This document shows positions 50,640 to 58,965 of a DNA stretch of 64,000 bases, in pieces; positions within the stretch are counted from its first letter, which is position 1; each line of letters opens with the position of its first letter. Origin of the DNA: Chloroflexus aggregans DSM 9485. Its GTDB lineage: Bacteria > Chloroflexota > Chloroflexia > Chloroflexales > Chloroflexaceae. The position numbers and the translations under genes are program-made. The notes beneath the pieces are model-generated. The model saw only the letters and a program-made list of their open reading frames with translations, ran no database searches and was not told the DNA's origin. The DNA is taken from positions 248,001-312,000 of the forward strand of contig NC_011831.1 of NCBI RefSeq assembly GCF_000021945.1, given 5' to 3'.

Positions 50640-51107
50640 TTATGGCTTTGTCACGAGCTGCCACTCACGGCAAGCCGCACTGAGCGCTTGCCCCAACTGA
50701 TCGAGCAACTCTGGCGGTAAGCGACTGAGATGACGACTCGCCTCGTTCAAGCGGATCTGACGAGCCTCGGCTGCTACTGCTTCCCCCAGCGGTGTGAGCG
50801 AAACCAGTTTCTGCCGACGGTCGTGCGGTGCTTCATAGCGTTCCACTAATCCATCTTGCACGAGTTGATCGATCATCTGGCTGGTCGTAGCTAAAGTGAG
50901 ATTGAGGTGTTCGCTCAGTGATGAGATCGTGGCTTTCTGTTGGCGTTGAATGTGCATCAGCGAGACGAGGCGCGGCATCGAGAGGTTGGTGCGCTGCAAA
51001 AATTGCAAGAGGGTATCCATGCTTTGCCCCATCAGCTCGCTATGCACGAGATTAAAGAGTTCCGCCACTCGTTCGGGGGTGTAGGGTGGATCGAGGATAT
51101 GAAACAT
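50640..51107 (-). CDS. MarR-family transcriptional regulator
   Basis: A 155-residue winged-helix regulator. It has SMPRLVSLMHIQRQQKATIS (helix region), LSEHLNLTLATTSQMIDQLVQDGLVERYEAPHDRRQKLVSLTPLG, the typical recognition helix and wing (D-x-R), and a C-terminal dimerisation helix. ATG 51107 with GAGGG upstream is preferred to the longer frame. It is preceded by an ideal promoter and a palindrome, and followed by an efflux pump, so it probably represses both. The ligand is unknown. Confidence 0.92.
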   Translation of the reverse strand: MFHILDPPYTPERVAELFNLVHSELMGQSMDTLLQFLQRTNLSMPRLVSLMHIQRQQKATISSLSEHLNLTLATTSQMIDQLVQDGLVERYEAPHDRRQKLVSLTPLGEAVAAEARQIRLNEASRHLSRLPPELLDQLGQALSAACREWQLVTKP

Positions 51108-51118
51108 AGTTAGCCCTC

Positions 51119-51148
51119 TCAAATAGTTTGTACTATCAAACTATTTGA
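51119..51148 (-). promoter_or_regulatory. MarR operator palindrome
   Basis: TCAAATAGTTTG (51119-51130), TACTAT, CAAACTATTTGA (51137-51148): a perfect 12-base inverted repeat with a 6-base spacer. It begins one base from the -10 box and covers the probable transcription start of marR, consistent with autorepression. Confidence 0.85.
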
Positions 51149-51177
51149 AGGATACAACAATCACGCGCTATTGTCAA
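51149..51177 (-). promoter_or_regulatory. marR promoter
   Basis: On the minus strand, TTGACA (51172-51177), 17 bases, TATCCT (51149-51154). A near-consensus sigma-70 promoter, directly adjoining the palindromic operator. Confidence 0.85.
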
Positions 51178-51247
51178 GAGGGAAATACCGAACAGGTTCC
51201 TGCGGTTCAGACATTACCGGCAAGCAAAGACAGCATCTCGTCATAAC

Positions 51248-51286
51248 GAACGGTAGCGGTACAAGCATGTCGTACCGCTACCGTTC
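51248..51286 (-). terminator. hairpin after bchH
   Basis: GAACGGTAGCGGTAC (51248-51262) and GTACCGCTACCGTTC (51272-51286), a perfect 15-bp stem with a 9-base loop, 24 bases beyond the bchH stop. Confidence 0.7.
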
Positions 51287-51310
51287 CTATTAGTCTCCGC
51301 TCGTCTAACG

Positions 51311-54300
51311 TTATGCTACTCCTTCGAGGCGGTCTTCGAGATCGGCATGCAACTCACGTAACCGCTCCAGCGTCTCCTCGTCGGTCTGCCAGATCCCACG
51401 CGCGTTGGCTTCAAGCAAGCGCCCCACCATATTGCGGGCTGCTGCCGGATTGAGTTGCTCGATCCGCGTGCGCATGGCATCGTCGAGCACGAAGGTCTTT
51501 GCCGCTTCATCGTACACCCACTTGTCAACCGCGTCGGTCGTTGCGCTCCAGCCGAGCATATAGGTGAAGCGGCTAGCGATCTCGGCGGCGCCGTTGTGGC
51601 CGTGGCGCAGCATGCCTTCATACCACTTCGGGTTAAGGAACTTGGTGCGATACTCCACCCGCAAGGTCTGCTCAAGCGTTTGCAGCTTGGTTTCGGCAGT
51701 AAAACTCTCGACGAAGTTGAGCGGCACGCGCTGTCCCGTTGCCCGCTCGGCCGCCGCCTTCAGCGCCCCCGAATAGCCGTAGTAGTGTTGCATGTCGGTC
51801 AAGCCATACTCCACACTGTCAATCTCTTGGGCGACACGACTGACGGTGCCGAGGAGGGCACGCAAGACTTCAGGTTGCGCTTCGCCATTCTGCCGTCCGC
51901 CAAAGGCGTAGGCATTGCGCTTGATGAACAGATCCTCCAGCTCTTCGCGCTTCTCCCACGCGCTGCCCTCAATCGCCTCATCCACATCGGTCCCGTAGGT
52001 ACCGGCTGCCTGCGTGAAGATGCGCGCCGTCGCCTGATCAAAACTCTTGCCGGCAGCCATCATCTCTTGCACGTGCTTGCGGATGTAGTTCATCTCAACC
52101 GGCTCATCGGCTGCCGCCGCTTCCCGTACCAATCGGTCGAGCATATCCATCGTGCCGGCGAAGATGTCGCGGAAGATACCGGAGGCGGTCATCAGCACAT
52201 CCACCCGTGGGCGTCCCAGCTCGGTCAGCGGGATGAGCGCGTAGCGACCGACCTTGCCTTGCCCATCCTTCACCGGACGCGCGCCGATCAGGCCAAGCAC
52301 AATACCAATCGACTCACCCTTGGTCTTGATCGCATCAAGCCCCCACAACACTTGGGCAATCGTTTCGGGGTACTGGCCGGTTTCAGCTCGATGCGCAGCA
52401 ATCAACGCCTCAGCGATCCGCACCCCGCGTTCGTAGGCGCTGTCGGTCGGCACCCGGAAGGGGTCGAGGCTATGGATGTTGCGTCCGGTAGGCAGCACCG
52501 TCACCCCATCGCGGATAATGTCGCCGCCGGGGGCTGCCGGAATATAGCGTCCGGCCAAGCCACGGACGAGATAGTCGAGTTCTTGCGTATTATCGCGTAA
52601 CGCTGCCAGCAATGCCCGTCCGTGCTGGATCAATCCCTGCACCTCATTGCCGGCGGGCAAGCCAAACTGTTGTGCAGCCTGCTCAGGCGACAGATGCCCA
52701 AAGACGGTCTGGTGGACGAAATCGGTACACCGCTCCTCAATCTCGTCGCGCAGGGCCAAGGCTTCGGCATCACCCTGTCGTGCCCGACTCAGCAACTCAC
52801 CGTAGCGCACCGTGGCATGACGTGCCGTGAGGAACAAATCGGCGAGACCGGGCAATTCGCCGCGCGGCACTTTGAGCGTCTCGACGATCAGGGTCAATTG
52901 CTCTTCGGGTGGTGGGGCGCTACCCAGCACATGCAACCGGTCGGTAATCATGGTCGCTGCCAGATCGCGCAGGTAGGCATAGGCACGTGATGCAAACCGA
53001 CTAAACGGCTCATCGGGCTGGCGCACCAGATCGTGGTCAAGATTGAGCAGTGCGATCTTCTGCATAATCGCGATTGCTTCAGGGCTTTGATCATCATCGG
53101 CGACCGACGCCGGGCGCTCGCGATACTCGGCCAGCAGGTCTTGCAGGGCCTGCAACTCGCGGTAAAGACCGGCCCGTCCGTATGGCGGAATGGCATGACC
53201 GATAATCGTGCTATAGCCGCGCCGCTTGGCGATATTGGCCTCAGCCGGGTTATTGATCGGATAGACGTAGAAGTTAGGCACCTCGCCGAGCAACACATCA
53301 GGCCAGCAGCGATCGGTGAGACCGAGTTGCAAACCGGGCATCCACTCGGCAGTACCGTGCATACCGAGATGGATGATCGCGTCGGCGTCGAAGCTTTCGC
53401 TGAGGTAGCGGTAGAAGAGCGCATACTGGTGGTGCGGCGTATTCTCCTTATCGAACAGCAACCGCATCGGATCGCCGGGCATCCCGATCACCGGCTGCAC
53501 ACCGATAAAGATATTGCCGATCTGGGTACCGGCCAAACGCACCTTATCGCGCCCCAACGGGGCAATGTCACCAGGGAAGGCGCCCCAACGGGCATTGATC
53601 CGCTCTTGATCGACGGGTCGCAGCCAGCGGTAGAAATCTTGCAGATCGGCGCTTATCCCCATCACCACCGGCGGATGGCCGGGTGGCAGTGGCTGATCGC
53701 TCACCAAACCCTCAAGGCAGCGGGCGAACGTCTCGGGATCGCGCGGATAACGACCAACCTGATACCCCTCGGCGGCCAACCGGTCGAGTATGGCGATCAA
53801 GCTGGCCGGCACATCGAGCAGAGCCGCTGTCGCCACCTTGCCTTGACCGGGCGGATAATTATAGACGATAATCGCCACCTTCTTCTCGCGGTTGGCCTTC
53901 TTGCGCAGGCGGACAAAGCCACGGGCAATGCGGGCCAGCCGTTCGAGACGGTCTGGCACCGTTGTGATCGTACTGCCACGCATCCCACCGAGCACCACCG
54001 GTGCAATCGCACCGTCCATTTCGGGCAAGCTATAGAGGAAGGTGCTCTGCAATGGCCCCACACCGCGCTCACGCCAATCGTCTTCATCCTGGACAAACAG
54101 CGGTTGGGCGACGATATACGGTACATCGAGCTTACTGAGCAACTCGCGGGCAACATCAACCGTCAAACCGGCCTTGGTCGAACCGGCGGGACCACCAACC
54201 AATGGAAAGCCCATCGTATTGATAATCAGATCGACCTTCATGTGGCTAAGCCATTCACGTACCACGATATGGCTCTCGATGCCCATCACAAAAATCGGCA

Positions 54301-55120
54301 GTACCCGCAGACCGGCGGCTTCGAGTGCATGCACAATTTTGTGATGGTAATCGGCCCCGGAAAGGATATGGGCGCGGAATGACAACACTGCCACCGTCCC
54401 GAGCGGTGCCGGTGCGCCTTTACGGGCACGGTTACGTTCTTTTTCCCAACGCTCATATTCAGCCGGGCTGGCAAACAGCTTTGGCGCATCGGGATGAGCA
54501 AAACCCATATTCGGCAGCTCAACTACCGGATCAACGCGCAGATGGCTCATCCCGCTATACTCACGTAAGATTAGCTTAAACATATTCGCCGCGTTGGCGA
54601 TACTGCGGTGCGTCCAGTAGTTATTGACGTTGGTCCAGTTGCGAAAATCGTTGAGGCGTTTACCGGGCAAGAAATTGATCAGCTTTGAGGTAATCTTTTG
54701 TAACTTGACATAACCGTATAAGGCATCTTCTTCACGGCCACCCACAAGCAAGCGGGCAACATTTTGCACCGGTTTCGGCATGCCTTTACCGGCCTTCAAG
54801 TTGTACGAGCCGACCTTATTGAGCCGCATCACCTCCGGCAGCCCCTCAAACGAAAAGACAACCGGTGGATCGTGCCGTTCCACCATTGGGATGAGGACTT
54901 CGGCGGTTTCGTTGAGCGTAATGAGCGAGAGGATCAAACACCGGCAGCGTGCAATTGCCGCTTCAACCTCAGCAGGTCGTGCGGTCACGTCACGATCTTC
55001 AAAGATATGCAAGCGAAAGTCGGGAACTTCTTTGCGCACCTCGGCCTCAGCACGACGGAAGAAATCCTGACTATACTGCTGCAAGCCGAGCACCATCACA
55101 AACTCTGTCGGCTGGCTCAT
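51311..55120 (-). CDS. bchH: magnesium-chelatase large subunit BchH
   Basis: A 1269-residue subunit that binds protoporphyrin IX and inserts Mg2+ with BchI and BchD, starting bacteriochlorophyll synthesis. Recognised by its length and by tracts such as VVFSFEGLPEVMRLNKVGS, IINTMGFPLVGGPAGSTKAG, FVQDEDDWRERGVGPLQSTF, KKVAIIVYNYPPGQGKVATA, IHLGMHGTAEWMPGLQLGLT, FYVYPINNPAEANIAKRRGY, EMNYIRKHVQEMMAAGKSFD and the final WYEGMLRHGHNGAAEIASRF with its Trp/His residues. No bchI or bchD is adjacent. Chloroflexus is known to carry several bchH paralogues, so this may be one of them. AAGGAG lies ten bases before the ATG. Confidence 0.95.
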   Translation of the reverse strand: MSQPTEFVMVLGLQQYSQDFFRRAEAEVRKEVPDFRLHIFEDRDVTARPAEVEAAIARCRCLILSLITLNETAEVLIPMVERHDPPVVFSFEGLPEVMRLNKVGSYNLKAGKGMPKPVQNVARLLVGGREEDALYGYVKLQKITSKLINFLPGKRLNDFRNWTNVNNYWTHRSIANAANMFKLILREYSGMSHLRVDPVVELPNMGFAHPDAPKLFASPAEYERWEKERNRARKGAPAPLGTVAVLSFRAHILSGADYHHKIVHALEAAGLRVLPIFVMGIESHIVVREWLSHMKVDLIINTMGFPLVGGPAGSTKAGLTVDVARELLSKLDVPYIVAQPLFVQDEDDWRERGVGPLQSTFLYSLPEMDGAIAPVVLGGMRGSTITTVPDRLERLARIARGFVRLRKKANREKKVAIIVYNYPPGQGKVATAALLDVPASLIAILDRLAAEGYQVGRYPRDPETFARCLEGLVSDQPLPPGHPPVVMGISADLQDFYRWLRPVDQERINARWGAFPGDIAPLGRDKVRLAGTQIGNIFIGVQPVIGMPGDPMRLLFDKENTPHHQYALFYRYLSESFDADAIIHLGMHGTAEWMPGLQLGLTDRCWPDVLLGEVPNFYVYPINNPAEANIAKRRGYSTIIGHAIPPYGRAGLYRELQALQDLLAEYRERPASVADDDQSPEAIAIMQKIALLNLDHDLVRQPDEPFSRFASRAYAYLRDLAATMITDRLHVLGSAPPPEEQLTLIVETLKVPRGELPGLADLFLTARHATVRYGELLSRARQGDAEALALRDEIEERCTDFVHQTVFGHLSPEQAAQQFGLPAGNEVQGLIQHGRALLAALRDNTQELDYLVRGLAGRYIPAAPGGDIIRDGVTVLPTGRNIHSLDPFRVPTDSAYERGVRIAEALIAAHRAETGQYPETIAQVLWGLDAIKTKGESIGIVLGLIGARPVKDGQGKVGRYALIPLTELGRPRVDVLMTASGIFRDIFAGTMDMLDRLVREAAAADEPVEMNYIRKHVQEMMAAGKSFDQATARIFTQAAGTYGTDVDEAIEGSAWEKREELEDLFIKRNAYAFGGRQNGEAQPEVLRALLGTVSRVAQEIDSVEYGLTDMQHYYGYSGALKAAAERATGQRVPLNFVESFTAETKLQTLEQTLRVEYRTKFLNPKWYEGMLRHGHNGAAEIASRFTYMLGWSATTDAVDKWVYDEAAKTFVLDDAMRTRIEQLNPAAARNMVGRLLEANARGIWQTDEETLERLRELHADLEDRLEGVA

Positions 55121-55161
55121 AGCACCATTGCTCCTTGTATCAGAGATACTAACCTGAGTAT

Positions 55162-55190
55162 ATTATGCAAGTGTACCGCTTAAAAAACAA
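55162..55190 (-). promoter_or_regulatory. candidate bchH promoter
   Basis: On the minus strand, TTGTTT (55185-55190), 17 bases, CATAAT (55162-55167), about 40 bases before the bchH start. Moderately good match; no regulator site recognised. Confidence 0.5.
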
Positions 55191-55208
55191 TCTGAACAGA
55201 AAAAGAAC

Positions 55209-55236
55209 AAAACCTGTGCAAAATTGCACAGGTTTT
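55209..55236 (-). terminator. intrinsic terminator of the 55263-55622 gene
   Basis: AAAACCTGTGCAA and TTGCACAGGTTTT form a 13-bp stem with a 2-base centre. In the minus direction it is followed by a T-rich stretch (GTTCTTTTTCTG). It lies 27 bases beyond the gene's stop and upstream of bchH's promoter. Confidence 0.8.
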
Positions 55237-55262
55237 GCGCGTGATTTGCGCAAACTTTCTTG

Positions 55263-55622
55263 CTAATCACCATACTCCATTACCGTACCCAGGTAGCGTA
55301 ATGCCTCTTGTTCGGTGCCAAACAAGCCGATCCCACTCACAAAACGTACCAGTGGTGCAAAAAAGAGCAAATGTTGCTCAGAAACAATAAATGCGATCCG
55401 TCCGAGATGTTTATGGTTCACGATTGCTTCTGTGCGTTGACGCGCCCCCCGATCGGCGCCGGAGATACGACGACCATCAACTAACAGATCGGTTGGCTTG
55501 GGGCACTGGTCGAGCAAGCGCCACATTTCGTGATAATACCGTTCCGCTTCGGCCAAGTGTAGATGATCCTCCATCACCACCCAGATCAGATCATGGGCCC
55601 GGCGACGAATGCGGTAGGGCAT
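55263..55622 (-). CDS. small soluble STAS/SpoIIAA-like protein
   Basis: A 119-residue protein without membrane segments. RRRAHDLIWVVMEDHLHLAEAERYYHEMWRLLDQ, a following CPKPTDLLVDGRRIS strand and FGTEQEALRYLG near the end give an alpha/beta pattern like STAS/SpoIIAA-type domains, which bind partners or lipids. I do not recognise a named family. The ATG has GGAG seven bases upstream and a good promoter. It is the gene upstream of bchH in the same direction but is separated by a terminator, so not an operon. Confidence 0.5.
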   Translation of the reverse strand: MPYRIRRRAHDLIWVVMEDHLHLAEAERYYHEMWRLLDQCPKPTDLLVDGRRISGADRGARQRTEAIVNHKHLGRIAFIVSEQHLLFFAPLVRFVSGIGLFGTEQEALRYLGTVMEYGD

Positions 55623-55658
55623 AGTGTACTCCCTCTCAAATTATGCGACGTTTTGCAC

Positions 55659-55687
55659 ATTATACATACTTTTGTTGTATATGTCTA
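55659..55687 (-). promoter_or_regulatory. promoter of the STAS-like gene
   Basis: On the minus strand, TAGACA (55682-55687), 17 bases, TATAAT (55659-55664), 37 bases before the ATG. Confidence 0.75.
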
Positions 55688-55735
55688 GCGAAATGGATGC
55701 CGTAAGTACCTATCAGGTGCGCATAGCGCTCGGTG

Positions 55736-55764
55736 TTGACGATCATTGCCGCCGCTGCTATAAT
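55736..55764 (+). promoter_or_regulatory. promoter of the 55820 gene
   Basis: TTGACG (55736-55741), 17 bases, TATAAT (55759-55764): a near-consensus sigma-70 promoter 56 bases before the ATG. Confidence 0.85.
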
Positions 55765-55819
55765 CGCGCCAACATCAGGCACAACAAACGCTCGGCGACC
55801 GTGAAGAGAGGCTTGTCAC

Positions 55820-56278
55820 ATGGGGTTCTTTGAATACTTCGTAACCGTTAGTCCTGAATTTGGCTCGTATGCCTGGACCTTTTTTATTGTTCAGATTCTG
55901 CTGGTCGCGGGCGGCGCCTACTTCATCTGGCTGCACACCGAGCGCAATATCGCCAGAGCAACTTTCTTTCGCCAATTGGGGATCGCTCTGATGATTGTCG
56001 GTGGTTTCGGCGTTGCGCTCGGTGTGGCTCGTATGCTCAACACACCAACGTTTAACCAACGCTTCTGGTTTTACATTCAGTTTGTGGTTGAGCTGATTTT
56101 AGGTGGGTACGTGGTTTACTATATGCGCAACGTGTTGCCCGAACTGGTGCGTAATTCACGTAACCGTACACCAACACCACGCCAGATGCCGTCTACTGCC
56201 GCTCCTGCCACACCGCGGCCCGTTGCGACAACCGGTCGTCGTGAAGCGCGCCGCGAGCGGAAACGGAAGCAACGGTAA
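55820..56278 (+). CDS. small membrane protein with basic tail
   Basis: A 152-residue protein with three helices (YAWTFFIVQILLVAGGAYFIWL, LGIALMIVGGFGVALGVARM and WFYIQFVVELILGGYVVYYM) and a strongly basic cytoplasmic tail of about 50 residues (RREARRERKRKQR). I do not recognise a family. It has its own promoter and terminator, so it is monocistronic. The basic tail could bind nucleic acid, ribosomes or lipids, but this is only a guess. Confidence 0.65.
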   Translation: MGFFEYFVTVSPEFGSYAWTFFIVQILLVAGGAYFIWLHTERNIARATFFRQLGIALMIVGGFGVALGVARMLNTPTFNQRFWFYIQFVVELILGGYVVYYMRNVLPELVRNSRNRTPTPRQMPSTAAPATPRPVATTGRREARRERKRKQR

Positions 56279-56350
56279 TTTGCCCGATGGGGATATAGCT
56301 ACCTATGTCCCTGGGTTGTCCCTGGTATCTCTGCTTGGCATTATTAGCGA

Positions 56351-56384
56351 GGAGTACATTCGTGTACTCCTTCGTTGCTTTTTG
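56351..56384 (+). terminator. intrinsic terminator after the small membrane protein gene
   Basis: AGGAGTACA (56351-56359), TTCG loop, TGTACTCCT (56364-56372), then a T run at 56380-56384. The T-tract is a few bases off the stem, but the tetraloop hairpin is clear. Confidence 0.7.
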
Positions 56385-56422
56385 AGTAACCGCACATCTG
56401 TGTGAGCCAATAGGAGAGACGC

Positions 56423-56839
56423 ATGCCGAACTACTGGTTGCTCAAGACTGAGCCATCGGTCTATAGCTTTGCCGATCTGGTACGGGAAGGTAGGACGGTG
56501 TGGGATGGTGTTGAAAACACGGTCGCACTCAAACATCTGCGTGCGATACGTCAGGGCGACGTAGCACTGATTTACCATACCGGTGATGAACGCCAAGCAG
56601 TTGGGTTGGCACAGATCGTCAGTGACCCGTACCCCGATCCCAAACAGCACGATCCTCGCTTGGTTGTGGTTGATGTTGTGCCGCTCCAGCCGCTCAACCG
56701 TCCGGTGACCCTCGCCGCCATCAAGGCCGATCCTTTTTTCGCCGATTTTGCGCTCGTGCGTCAGGGACGATTGTCAGTAGTACCGGTGACGTCTGCCCAA
56801 TGGGAACGGTTGTTGGTGATGGCTGAAACCGCTCTGTGA
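56423..56839 (+). CDS. EVE-domain protein
   Basis: A 138-residue EVE (PUA-like) protein. It has NYWLLKTEPSVYSFADLVRE, WDGVENTVALKHLRAIRQGD, VALIYHTGDERQAVGLAQIV and YPDPKQHDPRLVVVDVVPL, the whole family in order. EVE domains bind modified bases and often occur with RNA-modification or defence proteins; this one stands alone. GGAGAG lies before the ATG. Confidence 0.9.
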   Translation: MPNYWLLKTEPSVYSFADLVREGRTVWDGVENTVALKHLRAIRQGDVALIYHTGDERQAVGLAQIVSDPYPDPKQHDPRLVVVDVVPLQPLNRPVTLAAIKADPFFADFALVRQGRLSVVPVTSAQWERLLVMAETAL

Positions 56840-57085
56840 CGCACCCGTCGGGCAAGTTGTGGTATACTTCACAGCACGAGTGAGGTATGGTTCTAGTCGG
56901 TTAGTTCTTGGGTAATGCCCAGATTAATGGTTGTACCATGCCCATCGTCGCTTCTTTCCCCGGTGTGCATTGCGTGAATCTCGTATTGATACCGTATCGA
57001 GAGGGTGGCACAATACAGTAGCTCTATAAACACATCACATTCTCCCGTTGACATCTACCGCCATTGAAATGACAGGAGTGCTGCA

Positions 57086-57793
57086 ATGGAAGCAGCGACG
57101 ATTTTGGTGGTTGATGATGAACAACCGATTGTCGATTTGGTAAGTAGTTACCTTATCAATGAAGGGTTTATCGTACATCGTGCGTTTGACGGGCCGAGTG
57201 CGTTGGCTTTGGCACGTAGTGTGAAACCCGATCTCGTAATTCTCGACATTATGCTGCCCGGTCTTGATGGGATCGAGGTTTGTCGGCAATTGCACCGGGA
57301 AACGACCGTCTACGTGTTGATGTTAACGGCCCGCGCCGATGAGATCGATAAGCTGATCGGCCTGTCAGTAGGGGCCGATGATTATTTGACGAAGCCGTTT
57401 AGCCCGCGCGAACTGGTGGCACGGGTTAAAGCTATTTTACGCCGTAACCGTGCGGCCCGTGTGCTCGATGTTCATCAACGCCCGGTTTTGCAATTTGCCG
57501 GTCTGCTGATCGATCCCGAACGTCGGGAGGTGGAGCGTAATGGGATACGAGTTGATCTGACACCGCGTGAATTTGACCTGCTCTATACGTTGGCGAGTTA
57601 TCCGGGCCGGGTGTTTACCCGAGAAGAGTTGCTGCAACGGGTATGGGGTCCCGATTTTGCCGGTATTGATCGAGTGGTTGATGTCCATATCGGTACGTTA
57701 CGGCGCAAACTTGATGATGACCAACACGGTACGCCGCTTGTGCAGACGGTGCGCGGCGTAGGGTATAAGTTTGTCGGCGGCACACGATCATGA
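57086..57793 (+). CDS. OmpR/PhoB-type response regulator
   Basis: A 235-residue two-domain regulator. The receiver has DDE at 10-12, phospho-acceptor D54 (PDLVILDIMLPGLDG) and the Lys of DDYLTKPFSPREL. The winged helix has VDLTPREFDLLYTLASYPGRVFTREELLQRVWG and VVDVHIGTLRRKLDDD. AGGAG lies seven bases before the ATG. The stop overlaps the kinase start by 4 bases, so it is coupled with its partner kinase and the symporter downstream. Confidence 0.95.
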   Translation: MEAATILVVDDEQPIVDLVSSYLINEGFIVHRAFDGPSALALARSVKPDLVILDIMLPGLDGIEVCRQLHRETTVYVLMLTARADEIDKLIGLSVGADDYLTKPFSPRELVARVKAILRRNRAARVLDVHQRPVLQFAGLLIDPERREVERNGIRVDLTPREFDLLYTLASYPGRVFTREELLQRVWGPDFAGIDRVVDVHIGTLRRKLDDDQHGTPLVQTVRGVGYKFVGGTRS

Positions 57794-58965
57794 AATGGCT
57801 ACACCAACTCCGCTGGAAGCTGTTCGTTTCCCACCTTATTATTGTGCTAATGGCGTATGTGGTCCTACTGGTCACTGCAAATGTGTTAGCCAATCTGGGT
57901 CTAACCGGTTTTGCCCCGTTGACGCTTGGCGCTGCTGCCTCCGAAACGGGTCAGCTCGGTACAGATACGGTCAGTACAACCAATGCGTTGCAAGAACAAT
58001 TTCAGTCGGTAGTCCAGCAGTCGCTCTTGATTAGTGGCTTTGCCGCCCTTGCTGCTGCCGTGGTCGTTAGTCTGTTTGTCTCACGGCGGATTGTCGAACC
58101 GATTCAGACGTTGTCGCAGGTTAGTCGCCGGTTGGCGCAGGGATTTTACCGCGAACGAACGATCATCTATGCCGATGATGAGATTGCACAATTGGCGCAG
58201 AGTGTGAATCAGTTGGCCGATGCGCTCGATCAGACCGAGCGTCGCCGGTTGGCACTGCTCGCCGACGTGACGCACGAATTGCGGACACCGCTCGCAACCA
58301 TCGGCGGCTATATGGAAGGGTTGGTTGATGGGGTAGTGTCGGCAAATCCGGCAACGTTCAACCTGATCTTACGAGAAACACGCCGTCTCCAACGCTTGAT
58401 CGAAGACCTTGAGTTGCTGTCACGGGTTGAAGCCGGACAGTTACCGGTAATTGCGCGCGCCATCGATCTACGACCGGTGATCGAGGAGCAGATTGCTCAG
58501 TTTGAGCCGTTGTTCAGTAGTAATCAGGTGAACCTCATCCTTGATATGCCAGAGCAAGTACCGCAGGTGTGGGCCGATCCCGATCGGGTGGCGCAAGTGT
58601 TGATCAATATTCTGGTCAACGCTTGTCGCTACACCCCACCAGGTGGTAGTGTCACAGTACAGGTGCGTGTCGATGACCACGAAGTACGGGTTGCCGTGAT
58701 CGATACCGGTATCGGGATCGCTGCCGAGCATTTACCGCATGTGTTTGAACGATTTTATCGCGTGGATAAATCGCGTGCGCGGAATAGTGGTGGGAGCGGG
58801 ATCGGGTTGGCAATCGCCCGTCATCTTATTTATGCGCAGGGTGGTGAGATCTGGGCAGAAAGCGATGGTCTTGGGAAGGGTGCGCGCTTTATTTTTACCC
58901 TGCCAATCGCGCCGCAGATGGCGACGGTGCCGGTTGAGCCTGTGGTCATATCAGAAACAGCATGA
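57790..58965 (+). CDS. sensor histidine kinase
   Basis: A 391-residue sensor with helices at about 12-34 and 78-98, a short periplasmic part of roughly 45 residues, HAMP (RRIVEPIQTLSQVSRRLAQG), HisKA with H162 in ADVTHELRTPLATIGGYMEG, and HATPase with INILVNACRYTPPG (N box), VIDTGIGIAAEHLPHVFERF, and GIGLAIARHLIYAQGG. It is coupled to the response regulator upstream and to the symporter downstream by 4-base overlaps, so its stimulus is probably the transported solute or the transport state. Confidence 0.93.
   Translation: MKWLHQLRWKLFVSHLIIVLMAYVVLLVTANVLANLGLTGFAPLTLGAAASETGQLGTDTVSTTNALQEQFQSVVQQSLLISGFAALAAAVVVSLFVSRRIVEPIQTLSQVSRRLAQGFYRERTIIYADDEIAQLAQSVNQLADALDQTERRRLALLADVTHELRTPLATIGGYMEGLVDGVVSANPATFNLILRETRRLQRLIEDLELLSRVEAGQLPVIARAIDLRPVIEEQIAQFEPLFSSNQVNLILDMPEQVPQVWADPDRVAQVLINILVNACRYTPPGGSVTVQVRVDDHEVRVAVIDTGIGIAAEHLPHVFERFYRVDKSRARNSGGSGIGLAIARHLIYAQGGEIWAESDGLGKGARFIFTLPIAPQMATVPVEPVVISETA

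Noticed and set aside
51455-54382. Long plus-strand open frames opposite bchH (381 and 449 codons)
   Set aside because: They are antisense to a certain gene, have shadow-type composition and no ribosome sites.
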